A stretch of DNA of 64,000 nucleotides from Rhizobium sp. (GTDB taxonomy: Bacteria > Pseudomonadota > Alphaproteobacteria > Rhizobiales > Rhizobiaceae): NCBI GenBank assembly GCA_028290545.1, contig JAQGJP010000056.1, positions 62,001-126,000 on the forward strand, written 5' to 3'. The position numbers were made by a program, and so were the translations under genes. Below are positions 25,653-34,260 of the stretch, piece by piece (the first letter of the stretch is position 1; the number at the start of each line of letters is the position of its first letter). The notes under the pieces are model-generated. The model was not told where the DNA came from and ran no database searches. It was given only the letters and a program-made list of their open reading frames with translations.

Positions 25653-26756
25653 CTATCGTCCTGGCGATCTTGCCGATCTTATGTCACCGCCCAGCTTGAG
25701 CTCTTGCTCGATATTCTCGGGCAGGCGGAAGCGACGACGGTATTCACCGGGCGTCAGTCCGCTCAATCGGCGGAACAGGCGTCGGAAGGAAGCCAGATCT
25801 GAATAGCCCACTTCCTCGGCGATCTCCTCGATGGGCTGCGCGTCGCTCTCGAGCATCTGCTTGTACTCCTCGACCCTCAGCCACTGCACGTATTCGAGCG
25901 GGGCGTATCCGGTCGCCTTGCGGAAGCGGCGGTCGAAGGAGCGTTTGGGCAGGCCCGAAAGCTTAAGCATCCTGCCCAGGATCTCGCTGGATCTGTAGTT
26001 GAGAGCGGCGAGCTCCTGGCATCGTTCGACCACAGCGTCGCCATGGCCGACGTTGGCCGCCATCGAGGCATAAGGCAACTGCCCGTCGCGGTGCCATTGA
26101 TAGAGGAAGAGCTTGGAGATGCGGATCGCTTCGGCGGTTCCCGCCCGTTTGGCAATGAGAAAAAGCGTCAGGTCCTGCCAGGACGAGGCGCCACCGGCGC
26201 AGACGATCGAATGGCGTGGACCGGATTGCACGAGGATGCGCTCCTCATGCAGTGTCACCTTGGGGAACTCGGTCCTGAAGAGCGGCACGAAGAGCCAATG
26301 GGTGGTGGAGGCATAACCGTCGAGCAGCCCCGCCTCGGCCAGTGCAAGCGAGCCGCCGCAGGTGGCGCAAACCAGCGCCCCGCCTTCATGCATCCGGCGA
26401 ATCCAGTCGAGAAGCTTGCGATCCAATCCGCGAAGCATCTTCGGTGAATCAACGACGATGTTGGGAACGATGACGATGTCGGTTTCGTCGATCTCGTCGA
26501 CGGTGAACTGTGGCACGATGCTGACGCCGGTGATCAGCGACAGCGGACCGGGACCCGCCGACACGACTCGCGGCGTAAACAGAACCTCGCTGACCGGCTC
26601 GTTCGAATTGCTCTTCCAATGGGAGCCGGCGGTCCACAGCGTGTCGTAGATCCCATAGATGATCGACGGATCGCATTCCCGGAACGCAACGATGCTGACG
26701 CTGGATGAGCGTCTCGTTTCCGGTTTTGATGGCTCAATCGGCTTCATGACGGCCAT
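25653..26756 (-). CDS. GlxA-family transcriptional regulator (DJ-1/PfpI plus AraC HTH)
   Basis: A 367-residue regulator. Residues about 20-210 form a DJ-1/PfpI domain (IVPNIVVDSPKM, GALVCATCGGSLALAEAGLLDG with a nucleophile-elbow-like Cys, HWLFVPLFRTEFPKV); residues about 255-345 are an AraC-type double HTH (LGRMLKLSGLPKRSFDRRFRKATG, EIAEEVGYSDLASFRRLFRRLSGLTPGEYR). Family members control amine, betaine or aldehyde catabolism. It diverges from the exported AhpD-like gene, with a perfect palindrome at 26825-26845 between them. Ligand unknown. The start could be the ATG at 26756 or 26747. Confidence 0.9.
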   Translation of the reverse strand: MAVMKPIEPSKPETRRSSSVSIVAFRECDPSIIYGIYDTLWTAGSHWKSNSNEPVSEVLFTPRVVSAGPGPLSLITGVSIVPQFTVDEIDETDIVIVPNIVVDSPKMLRGLDRKLLDWIRRMHEGGALVCATCGGSLALAEAGLLDGYASTTHWLFVPLFRTEFPKVTLHEERILVQSGPRHSIVCAGGASSWQDLTLFLIAKRAGTAEAIRISKLFLYQWHRDGQLPYASMAANVGHGDAVVERCQELAALNYRSSEILGRMLKLSGLPKRSFDRRFRKATGYAPLEYVQWLRVEEYKQMLESDAQPIEEIAEEVGYSDLASFRRLFRRLSGLTPGEYRRRFRLPENIEQELKLGGDIRSARSPGR

Positions 26757-26824
26757 TGTGCCTCTGCCGCATCACCTTTGCAACACGTAAAAGATGTTCC
26801 GAACCGAGCGGCTCGTTAGCCAAA

Positions 26825-26845
26825 TCCTGAAACGATTGTTCAGGA
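26825..26845. promoter_or_regulatory. 21-bp palindrome in the glxA-type/ahpD-type divergent region
   Basis: TCCTGAA-N7-TTCAGGA with exact 7-bp arms, 85 bp before the rightward start codon and 69 bp from the leftward one. Size and position suit an operator for the adjacent AraC-type regulator or another dimeric repressor. It has no T-run. Confidence 0.5.
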
Positions 26846-26929
26846 AACGACGACCGCCGGGGTCCGCAACAATCGCAAGGCTCGGATGGCGCAGTCCCCG
26901 ATCCCGGCGTCTTAACGAAAGAAAAAGAA

Positions 26930-27385
26930 ATGAGAAAGTTTGCAATCCTCGCCGTAACCGCCCTTACCCTCACGAGTGGTGCCCAGTCGGCATTTGCCGG
27001 AGACGCCGCGGCCGAGGCAGAGGCAGAGGCAGAGGCCACCTATCAGGATATCCAGAAGACTTATGGCTTCGTGCCGGGCTATGCCAAGTCCTACCCCAAG
27101 CACGCAATTTCCGGCGCCTGGCAGATGTCGAAAGCGCTGGAGATGGGGGCTGAGAACAAGCTCAACTCCAAGACGAAGGCGCTGATCAACCTCGCTGTCG
27201 CGGCGCAGATCCCGTGCCGCTACTGCGTCTGGATCGAGACGGAAGTCGCCAAGAAGTCCGGCGCAACCCAGGATGAGATCGCCGAAGCCGTGGCCCAGGC
27301 GGCTTACGTTCGCCACTGGAGCACGGTGCTCAATGGCATGCAGGTCGATTTCGACGAGTTCAAGAAGGAATTCGGCGGTCAGTGA
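26930..27385 (+). CDS. Exported AhpD-like carboxymuconolactone decarboxylase-family protein
   Basis: A 151-residue protein with signal peptide MRKFAILAVTALTLTSGAQSAFA, an acidic (AE)n tract coded by a GAGGCA hexamer repeat (residues about 26-35), then an AhpD/CMD core: LINLAVAAQIPCRYCVWIETEVAKKSGATQDEIAEAVAQAAYVRHWS. The redox CxxC is present, but the residue four after the second Cys, usually the catalytic His of AhpD, is Glu. Cytosolic AhpD recycles peroxiredoxin; a periplasmic form must do something else, perhaps thiol-disulphide or peroxide chemistry. Diverges from the GlxA regulator. Confidence 0.8.
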   Translation: MRKFAILAVTALTLTSGAQSAFAGDAAAEAEAEAEATYQDIQKTYGFVPGYAKSYPKHAISGAWQMSKALEMGAENKLNSKTKALINLAVAAQIPCRYCVWIETEVAKKSGATQDEIAEAVAQAAYVRHWSTVLNGMQVDFDEFKKEFGGQ

Positions 27386-27399
27386 TCCCGCCAATTCCC

Positions 27400-27422
27400 G
27401 CCCGGCCGGATCATGGCCGGGC
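27400..27422 (+). terminator. Hairpin after the AhpD-like gene
   Basis: GCCCGGCC/GGCCGGGC with a 7-nt loop, 15 bp after the stop and followed by ATCATTT. The T-run is weak, so it may attenuate rather than stop transcription into the RTX gene. Confidence 0.45.
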
Positions 27423-27539
27423 ATCATTTCCGGCGCGGCCATCTGACCGCACCGGTCACCCATGCATTCGACAACAGTGCCGTCGCGCCACTCACGGAGA
27501 GGTGCGCAGTGCGGCGCATTTCCAGAAAGAACCACGAGC

Positions 27540-29108
27540 ATGGCATTCCTGCGATTCAACGACGCCGATGCGCCCTTCGACATGACGAGCGGGACCAATA
27601 CTTTCGAGGGAACAATAAACACTTCCGCCACGCAATGGCAGTTTTCCACCGGCAGTGCAGCCCGCGCGATCGCCTTCGGCGAGGGGATGAGCTTCGATGT
27701 CGGCAACAAGCCGACTGGCGGAACCGTTACCGAACTTCAGCTTCGCGTTGGGACGGCCGATACCAGCGACGCGGACGTGAGCGGGTTTTCGGTCTCCGCA
27801 ACCCTGCTGCGGGACAACAATGTCTGGGACGTCATCCTGTCGGGAAACGACATCATCAACACCCAGGGCCTCGCCGTCGATCAGGTGGGCGCGGGATCAT
27901 CATCAATCTTCGGCGACAGTTCACTGGCGAAGGACGGAACGGCGGGCGGCAACGACATCTTCATCATCGGCGACAGCTCTGTGCAGCTCATCGGAGATGC
28001 AGCCTTTATGGGAGAGCCGATCTCAAACCTTCAGAGGGCTCAACGACAGTCGATCGACTACCTGGGTGGCAACGACACGATCAACGGCGTCGTCGCGACA
28101 GTGCGCCAGATTTTCGTCGGTGATGTCGGAGAGGCTGCAGGTGCGGTGAATCTCTCCGGCGGAGACGACCTTTTCAATATCGGCACCAGCTTCGACGGTT
28201 CGGCAGTGACGGGCGACGTGCAGTTCGTCCAGGGTGGAGGCAGGCGGTCAATTGCCGAGATCCGCGGTGGAGAAGACGAGATCAGGGCGGTCGGCACCAA
28301 TGCGGAACTGCTGCTGGCAGGTGACGTGGGCGTCATGTCCGATTTCACGGTCGTCCGGGGCGGCAAGGACGTGATTGCCGGGAATGACGGTGCCGACGTC
28401 ATTTCGGGCGATGTCGCGAGCGATGCAAGCGGCCGCAAGGCGTCGATCCGGGGCGGGGCGGATCAGATCGACGGCGGCGACGGTGACGACAGGATTCCCG
28501 GGGAGTCGCTCGGCTTCCTCGAGGACCTGTTTCCGAAATCGGCCCGCGCCGGCGATCGCCAATCCGGGTCGGCACAGATCAAGGGCGCTGCCGATGTCAT
28601 CGATGGCGGCGGCGGTGATGATGAGATCTATGGCGAGCTCTTCGCAGCCACCGACCAGCAGCTCAAGGCCGTCGCCGGCGGCAACGATGTGATCAGCGGC
28701 GGCACAGGCAATGACGAACTGTTCGGCCAGAGCGGAAATGACAGGATCATCGGCGGCATCGGCGGCGACATTCTTTCGGGCGGCACAGGTGCCGATCACT
28801 TCGTCTTCCTGACTCTCGAGGACTCCCGTTTTCCCGATGGCGGCCAGGACCTGATCACCGATTTCTCGCGCAAGGAGCGCGATCGCATCGATCTCTCGGC
28901 GATCGATGCGGATCTCACGAAAGACGGCGTGCAGGATTTCGACTTTGTCGGCCGGACCGACAGAACCGGCCCGACCGGTGAGCTCAGCTTACGGTTCGAG
29001 AACGGAACAACCACCCTGACCGCCGATACGTCCGGAGACACGATCACCGATTTCGGCATCGCTTTCGAAGGCCGCATCAACTTCCGGGACACCGACTTCA
29101 TCTTCTAG
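27540..29108 (+). CDS. Secreted RTX-type calcium-binding protein
   Basis: A 522-residue acidic, glycine/aspartate-rich protein without an N-terminal signal peptide, as expected for type I secretion. Residues about 120-330 carry unusual long modules, GGxDxI then GDV about 10-15 residues on, with a period near 40. Classical GGxGxD nonapeptides cluster at about 315-425 (DGGDGDDRI, DGGGGDDEIYG, GGTGNDELFG, GGTGADHFVF). The C-terminus (DLITDFSRKERDRIDLSAID ... DTDFIF) matches the serralysin-type M10 C-terminal region that holds the export signal. No protease motif HExxH was seen and no type I exporter is nearby. The start follows AGAAAGA. Confidence 0.85.
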   Translation: MAFLRFNDADAPFDMTSGTNTFEGTINTSATQWQFSTGSAARAIAFGEGMSFDVGNKPTGGTVTELQLRVGTADTSDADVSGFSVSATLLRDNNVWDVILSGNDIINTQGLAVDQVGAGSSSIFGDSSLAKDGTAGGNDIFIIGDSSVQLIGDAAFMGEPISNLQRAQRQSIDYLGGNDTINGVVATVRQIFVGDVGEAAGAVNLSGGDDLFNIGTSFDGSAVTGDVQFVQGGGRRSIAEIRGGEDEIRAVGTNAELLLAGDVGVMSDFTVVRGGKDVIAGNDGADVISGDVASDASGRKASIRGGADQIDGGDGDDRIPGESLGFLEDLFPKSARAGDRQSGSAQIKGAADVIDGGGGDDEIYGELFAATDQQLKAVAGGNDVISGGTGNDELFGQSGNDRIIGGIGGDILSGGTGADHFVFLTLEDSRFPDGGQDLITDFSRKERDRIDLSAIDADLTKDGVQDFDFVGRTDRTGPTGELSLRFENGTTTLTADTSGDTITDFGIAFEGRINFRDTDFIF

Positions 29109-29166
29109 GGCGCGTCGTCCCGGCGCGCCCGATCATCCAACACCCCCAAAAAAAGGAAATACGACA

Positions 29167-30216
29167 ATGGAAATGAACATCGAAAAACTGCATGCCCTGC
29201 TGGGCACTGTCGTCAACGAACTCGGCGCCGCGCAGAATGCGGCGCTCGTCATCATCGGCGAAGAATTGGACCTTTACCGCAAGATGGCGGGGGCCGGCCT
29301 GGTCTCGGCCGGTCAGCTGGCGGAAGCAACAGGCACGCGCCAACGTTACATCGAGGAATGGCTCGCCGCCCAGGCCGCCTCAGGATTCGTGGAATATGAC
29401 CGGGAAACCGGCAAGTTCCATCTCTCGCCCGAACAGGCAGCGGTGTTTGCGGTCGATGAAAGCCCTGCCAATGTCATCGGCGGCTTCCAGGCGCTGGAAG
29501 CGGTCTACGCGGACCGCTCGAAGCTCGCGCATGCGTTTCGGAACGGCGGCGGCGTTTCATGGACCGATCGTTGTAACTGCATGTTCTGTGGCACCGATCG
29601 CTTCTTCCGGCCGGGCTACAAGGCCAACCTGATCGACAACTGGCTGCCGTCGCTTGATGGCGTCATAGAAAAGCTCGAGCGCGGCGCCTTGGTCGCCGAT
29701 GTCGGCTGCGGCTTCGGCTCATCGACGATCCTCATGGCCGAGGCCTTTCCGAAATCGCGGTTCGTCGGGATCGATTTCCACGCCTATTCTATCGATCATG
29801 CCAACAAGCATGCCAAGCGCCTCGACAATCTGCGCTTCGAGACCGCCAGTGCGCAGGACTTCCCCGGCCAGGACTTTGACCTCGTCACCATGTTCGATGC
29901 GCTGCACGACATGGGCGACCCCATCGGCGCGGTCCGCCATATCGGCAACGCGCTTAAGCCCGGTGGCACGCTGATGCTGGTCGAGCCGATGGCGGGCGAC
30001 CGGCTGGAAGACAATCTCCATCCGATCGGCCGCGTCTTCTATGCGGCCTCGGCGAACACCTGCGTTCCCGCCTCGCTCGGACAGGATGTCGGGGCGGCAT
30101 TGGGTGCGCAGGCCGGCGAGAAGCGGCTGACCGAAGTGCTGAACACCGGCGGCTTCGCGCAGGTTCGGCGCGCATCGGAAACCCCGTTCAACATGGTGCT
30201 CGAAGCACGACTTTAA
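29167..30216 (+). CDS. Winged-helix plus class I SAM-dependent methyltransferase
   Basis: A 349-residue protein with the layout of Rv2258c-like methyltransferases: an N-terminal winged helix (about 15-100, LVSAGQLAEATGTRQRYIEEWL) and a Rossmann methyltransferase core (about 170-300; motif I VADVGCGFGSS near 177, VGIDFHAYSID near 199, ALHDMGDP near 245). Between them, near residues 138-143, is CNCMFC, a CxCxxC cluster not typical of the family and possibly metal-binding. It follows the RTX gene by 58 bp containing a GGGCGCG/CGCGCCC hairpin. Substrate unknown. Confidence 0.82.
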   Translation: MEMNIEKLHALLGTVVNELGAAQNAALVIIGEELDLYRKMAGAGLVSAGQLAEATGTRQRYIEEWLAAQAASGFVEYDRETGKFHLSPEQAAVFAVDESPANVIGGFQALEAVYADRSKLAHAFRNGGGVSWTDRCNCMFCGTDRFFRPGYKANLIDNWLPSLDGVIEKLERGALVADVGCGFGSSTILMAEAFPKSRFVGIDFHAYSIDHANKHAKRLDNLRFETASAQDFPGQDFDLVTMFDALHDMGDPIGAVRHIGNALKPGGTLMLVEPMAGDRLEDNLHPIGRVFYAASANTCVPASLGQDVGAALGAQAGEKRLTEVLNTGGFAQVRRASETPFNMVLEARL

Positions 30217-30270
30217 CCCTTTCCATGCCGTGCAGGGACACCGCACGCATGAAGACAACCGAACTGGAAA

Positions 30271-30289
30271 GGGTGGCCAACGGCCACCC
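30271..30289 (+). other. Tight GC hairpin before the small membrane-protein gene
   Basis: GGGTGGCC-AAC-GGCCACCC, a perfect 8-bp stem with a 3-nt loop, 15 bp upstream of the next ATG and 55 bp after the methyltransferase stop. There is no T-run. It could hide or expose the ribosome site of the small gene. Confidence 0.45.
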
Positions 30290-30304
30290 GCGAGAAAGAC
30301 GACG

Positions 30305-30589
30305 ATGGAAATCCTGCTCAACATGGCGAACCTGCTCTACGTGCTCGCCTATTTCACCCTGGACATGCTGCGGCTGCGGCTATTGACGATCACAGCCGCG
30401 ACGTGTCTGGCCGTATATTTCTACAGCCAGCCCGCGCCGATGCTGAACGTGGTGTTTTGGAACCTGTTCTTCATCGGGCTGAATGTGGGGCAGATAGCAA
30501 GACTGATGCTGGCCCGGAAGCGCGTGGTCTCATTTCAAAGTGCTGGTACCAATTCCGGCCTCAGCATAGTCGAGCGGAAATCCAACTGA
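30305..30589 (+). CDS. Small membrane protein resembling the Popeye-domain membrane segment
   Basis: A 94-residue protein with two or three hydrophobic segments (about 5-25, 30-47 and 52-68) and a basic tail. The pattern LLYVLAYFTLDMLRLRLLTI followed by VVFWNLFFIGLNVGQIARLMLARK is like the membrane part of Popeye/bacterial cAMP-binding membrane proteins, but the cyclic-nucleotide domain that should follow is missing; only about 22 unrelated residues remain. Either a stand-alone family or a truncated gene. It may be co-transcribed with the methyltransferase. Function unknown. Confidence 0.6.
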   Translation: MEILLNMANLLYVLAYFTLDMLRLRLLTITAATCLAVYFYSQPAPMLNVVFWNLFFIGLNVGQIARLMLARKRVVSFQSAGTNSGLSIVERKSN

Positions 30590-30660
30590 CCGAACGCCCG
30601 GAGCTGTTCGAACGAACCGGGCCATATGTGACGGCGCTTCGACGAGGAAATACGTGATCG

Positions 30661-31410
30661 CTACGACTTCTTTTCCTGCACGATATTGCCCCCGTCCACC
30701 ACCAGAACCGTGCCGGTTATATAGCTCGCAGCCGGGGACGCCAGGAACGCGACGGCTGCGGCGACCTCCTCGGGCCTGCCCGGTCTTCCAATCGGCGTGT
30801 TCCGTCCGGCAACAAGCTCTTCCTCGGTAGAACTTTCGGTGGCAATCCATCCAGGGGCAACGGCATTCACCGTGACTCCGTCACCTCCGACCTCAAGCGC
30901 GAGACTGCGCGTCAGTCCAACCAGACCTGCTTTCGCCGTGGAATATGCGGTCTCACCCGCATACGAGACGAACGGCCCGGTCACGGAGGCGATGTTCACG
31001 ATCCTTCCATACTGCTGCTTGATCATTCCCGGTAAGAATGCACGGGTGAGGTGGAACGTCGTGGTTAGATTCCGGGCGAGGCTTCGCTCCCAATCGATAT
31101 CTGCCATTTCGAGAAAAGAACGGGAGTCCGACGGAGAGGCGAGCGACGTCATGCCGGCATTGTTCACGAGAATATCTGCCGTCCCGACGCTTTCAAGGAT
31201 GCATCCGACGTCAGCACGCACGGTGAGGTCCGCTATGAACGCAGAGACCCTGCCGCCCGCGGCCCGCAGCTCTTCGGCCCTTTCATAAACGCGTTCGGTC
31301 GTGGAGGTAATGACCACCTCGAGTTCAGCCGCCAGCAAGGCCTGGGCAATCGCAAAACCTATCCCCCTCGCGGAACCCACACCGCTCACTACCGCCAACC
31401 TGCGCATCAC
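30661..31410 (-). CDS. SDR-family NAD(P)-dependent oxidoreductase
   Basis: A 249-residue classical short-chain dehydrogenase. Nucleotide-binding SGVGSARGIGFAIA is at residues 9-22, NNAG near 84, and the catalytic set follows as Asn, Ser (NIASVTGPF) and YSTAKAGL with Tyr-x3-Lys near 155. The close similarity of GRPGRPEEVAAAVAFLASPAASYITGTVLVVDGG to the FabG-like C-terminus suggests 3-oxoacyl or sugar alcohol substrates. It faces the small membrane-protein gene convergently. Confidence 0.9.
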   Translation of the reverse strand: MMRRLAVVSGVGSARGIGFAIAQALLAAELEVVITSTTERVYERAEELRAAGGRVSAFIADLTVRADVGCILESVGTADILVNNAGMTSLASPSDSRSFLEMADIDWERSLARNLTTTFHLTRAFLPGMIKQQYGRIVNIASVTGPFVSYAGETAYSTAKAGLVGLTRSLALEVGGDGVTVNAVAPGWIATESSTEEELVAGRNTPIGRPGRPEEVAAAVAFLASPAASYITGTVLVVDGGNIVQEKKS

Positions 31411-31527
31411 TATGTTTCCTCCTGCTTCATGCGGGCGCTTGCAACTGATGTCGCATCACCTCAAACGGATTCGGACCGGTGAAGATATCCCCGAAATCCC
31501 GGATTGATCCGCCCGGCCAGATTGGCG

Positions 31528-32781
31528 TCAGAACGTTATCTTTTCCAGTGGCTTGCGCGCATTTTCGAATTCCTTCAGGGTTGCCTCGCGCTCGGCGATA
31601 TAATTGCGGTCGTAGGGAACGGCGTCCTGGTGGCGGGCAATCTGGATCTGGAAGATGAACAGGCGGTCGTGCCGGAAGGCGACTTCCGAGACGGCGAGAT
31701 AGAATTCCCACATGCGGAAAAAGCGCTCATCGTAAAGCGCGACGGCTTCGGCTTTACGCGCAACGAAGCGTTCGCGCCATGCCCGGAGCGTATAGGCATA
31801 GTGCATCGGCAGGATTTCGATATCCTTGATCAGCAGCCCGGCTTTTTCGACGGCTGGCAGCACTTCGGCGACCGACGGCATGTAGCCGCCCGGGAAAATG
31901 TACTTTTCGATGAAGGGATTGGTTGCATAGTTGGGCTTGGTGCGGCCGATCGAATGCAGGACCATGACGCCGTTCTTGTCGAGGATCTCCGAGACCTTCT
32001 TGAAGAAATTCATGTAGTTGCCGACGCCGACATGCTCGAACATGCCGACCGAAACGATACGGTCGAACTGTCCCTTGAGGTCGCGGTAATCCTGCAGCTC
32101 GAAGCGGACGCGGTCGGAAAGATTGCGCTTCGCCGTCCGCTCGCGCGAGACCTTCAGCTGCTCTTCGCTCAGCGTGATGCCGGTAACGTCCACCTCTTCG
32201 GCTTCCGCGAGATAGAGCCCGAGACCGCCCCAGCCGGAGCCGATTTCCAGAATGCGATTGCCTTTTTCCAGCAGCAGCTTGGCGGCGATATGGCGTTTCT
32301 TGGCGACCTGCGCTTCATCCAGGCTAATGCTCGCCGGCTCGAAATAGGCGCAGGAATATTGCCAGTCCTCGTCGAGAAACAGGTCGAACAGCTTCGCGCT
32401 CAGGTCGTAGTGGTGGGATACATTCTGCAGGTTGCGGTTGATCGGCAGGCGGGATTTGATCTGCGTGCCGGCGATACGCGCCAGGCCGTGTGCCACGATC
32501 CGGAGCGTTGCCGCCTTGTTGACGCCGTTGCGACGAACCAGCGACAGGAAATCGAATATATTGCCCTCTTCCAGAATGAAGCGGCCATCCATGTACATCT
32601 CGCCGAGCTTCAGCGCCGGATCCTGCGCGATCGCCCGTTCGGCGTCCACGTCGGCGATGCGGACGACGATGGTCTTTTCCGAGCCATCGCCGAACATATG
32701 TGTCTCTCCGGACGCCAGAATGAGCTTCAGCGAGCCCTTGCTGACGATCTTGCCGATCATCTCATAAACACCGGATGCCAT
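31528..32781 (-). CDS. cfa: Cyclopropane-fatty-acyl-phospholipid synthase
   Basis: Methylates cis double bonds in membrane phospholipids using SAM. The 417 residues fit the full-length family: an N-terminal lipid-binding domain to about 120, then the methyltransferase core with YDLSAKLFDLFLDEDWQYSCAYF (about 130), ILEIGSGWGGLGLYLA (about 185), FDRIVSVGMFEHVGVGNYMNFF (about 245) and EKYIFPGGYMPS (about 295). It is monocistronic here. Two further CFA-type proteins occur at 53292-54323 and 57530-58774; this one is closest to the housekeeping enzyme in length and motif content. Confidence 0.9.
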   Translation of the reverse strand: MASGVYEMIGKIVSKGSLKLILASGETHMFGDGSEKTIVVRIADVDAERAIAQDPALKLGEMYMDGRFILEEGNIFDFLSLVRRNGVNKAATLRIVAHGLARIAGTQIKSRLPINRNLQNVSHHYDLSAKLFDLFLDEDWQYSCAYFEPASISLDEAQVAKKRHIAAKLLLEKGNRILEIGSGWGGLGLYLAEAEEVDVTGITLSEEQLKVSRERTAKRNLSDRVRFELQDYRDLKGQFDRIVSVGMFEHVGVGNYMNFFKKVSEILDKNGVMVLHSIGRTKPNYATNPFIEKYIFPGGYMPSVAEVLPAVEKAGLLIKDIEILPMHYAYTLRAWRERFVARKAEAVALYDERFFRMWEFYLAVSEVAFRHDRLFIFQIQIARHQDAVPYDRNYIAEREATLKEFENARKPLEKITF

Positions 32782-33267
32782 GCTTCCCCCGAAACAGAAC
32801 CCAGAAACGCAGTCTTAGGCACATCCGCCGCGTGCGGATGACGAGACCTTAGCCTGTTCCGGTCCGGGAACAAGCCGTTAAGTCGATCTTATCCCGGCGT
32901 ATTGGAAGATGAGTTCACCAACATGCTGTTCTATACGAAGATCTACGAATTTCGGCGCGCCTCCCAGGCAATTACAATCATCGCCGCCCGGCCGATCCAG
33001 AAATGTCTCTCCAAATCGCCGCTATTCGCGTTGAAGATGCCGGATTGCGAATCTATTCTTAGGATTCCCGACGCACGGCCAATCCATAGCGGCAGACGAT
33101 TGGCCGGCCCGCGACATCGCATTGACGACATTCCGGCGGCAGGGCCGGGCCAGTGACTTTGTCCTGTGGAGTTGAAACCTTCACTGAAAACTATCCAAGC
33201 TTGATATGTGTGTTGAATTATTGGATACTAAAATAGAGGCGGTCTATATTTATGAAGGGACGAAGCT
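32782..33267 (+). other. 486-bp gap between divergent genes with an AT-rich promoter
   Basis: No gene is supported. The right 120 bp are clearly AT-rich against the surrounding DNA and contain the promoter at 33201-33229. The rest shows no repeat or hairpin of note. Confidence 0.5.
33201..33229 (+). promoter_or_regulatory. Putative sigma-70-type promoter of the methyltransferase gene
   Basis: TTGATA (33201-33206), 17-bp spacer, GATACT (33224-33229), in an AT-rich stretch about 40 bp upstream of the start codon at 33268. Confidence 0.5.
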
Positions 33268-34260
33268 ATGCTTGTTGGCGTGGAGGATTGCATCCCGGTT
33301 ATGCGTTGCCCTCGAACCCGGTCTGAGCTTAAACTGCTGGATCCAGACACATTTGTCAGTAAAGACGTTGAAACTGGCGCCACATATAAGTATAAAATCG
33401 TTCATGGAAAGCCGATCCTGATCGACTTCTCAGATTCCGTGCTTTCTGAAGACGCGTTACTCAACAGTGCCGCACAAAGTCCGGTCGATCGCCATTCCCA
33501 TTCCGGCGTTAGCGGCAGTATCAAGAAACTGCTTTCGCCGCAAAAGGAAGATACTCGCGAAAACGTCCGGCGCATCATTGTCGACCTCGAGAAGAAGCAG
33601 CGGCCGGTCCGGCTGTTGATCGTTGGTGGCGGCAGCATCGGACACGGAATGGAGGCGATTTATGACCATCCGGATATTCAGGTGTTCAGCTTCGACGTTT
33701 ATGATTCACCGTATGTGCAGTTCGTCGCCGACGGGCACCGCATACCGTTGCAGGAAGAGTATTTCGATGCCGTGATCGTCCAGGCAGTGCTGGAACATGT
33801 GCTGCAACCGGCCCAGGTCGTAAGCGAGATCTGGCGCGTTCTGGCCTCGGACGGCGTCGTCTATGCCGAAACCCCCTTCATGCAACAGGTGCATGAGGGC
33901 CCCTATGACTTCACTCGTTTCACCGAAAGCGGACACCGTTATCTTTTCCGAGATTTCGAGCGAATTTCGTCAGGCGTGAATGGCGGTCCCGGAATACAGT
34001 TCATGTGGTCGGTGGATCATCTGGTGCGTGGCCTGTTTCGATCGACGAAAGCAGGTAAAGTGGCCAAGCTCGCTTTCTTCTGGACTCAATATCTCGATCG
34101 CTTCATTCCTCCTTCGTACGCGCAGGACGGCGCCAGTGGCGTGTACTTCTATGGCCGCAAGTCCCAATACCCGATCAGCCCGCAGGATATAATCAAGCAC
34201 TATCAAGGCGCGCAGCAACCAGTCCGGAGCGCGGCGGATCGGCAGAGTGCCGGTTCCTAA
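33268..34260 (+). CDS. Class I SAM-dependent methyltransferase with Trm112-like N-terminus
   Basis: A 330-residue protein. The first 55 residues (MRCPRTRSELKLLDP ... GKPILIDF) resemble Trm112/YcaR-like small domains found in front of polysaccharide-linked methyltransferases, though the zinc cysteines are reduced to one visible Cys. The core (about 105-250) has LLIVGGGSIGHGMEAIYDH, FSFDVYDSPYVQFVADGHRIPLQEEYFDAVIVQAVLEHV and RVLASDGVVYAETPFMQQVHEGPYDFTRF, typical of methyltransferase type 11. GAAGGGA precedes the start by 7 nt. The lower GC of its promoter region hints at later arrival. Substrate unknown; a glycan or lipid sugar is plausible. Confidence 0.82.
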   Translation: MLVGVEDCIPVMRCPRTRSELKLLDPDTFVSKDVETGATYKYKIVHGKPILIDFSDSVLSEDALLNSAAQSPVDRHSHSGVSGSIKKLLSPQKEDTRENVRRIIVDLEKKQRPVRLLIVGGGSIGHGMEAIYDHPDIQVFSFDVYDSPYVQFVADGHRIPLQEEYFDAVIVQAVLEHVLQPAQVVSEIWRVLASDGVVYAETPFMQQVHEGPYDFTRFTESGHRYLFRDFERISSGVNGGPGIQFMWSVDHLVRGLFRSTKAGKVAKLAFFWTQYLDRFIPPSYAQDGASGVYFYGRKSQYPISPQDIIKHYQGAQQPVRSAADRQSAGS

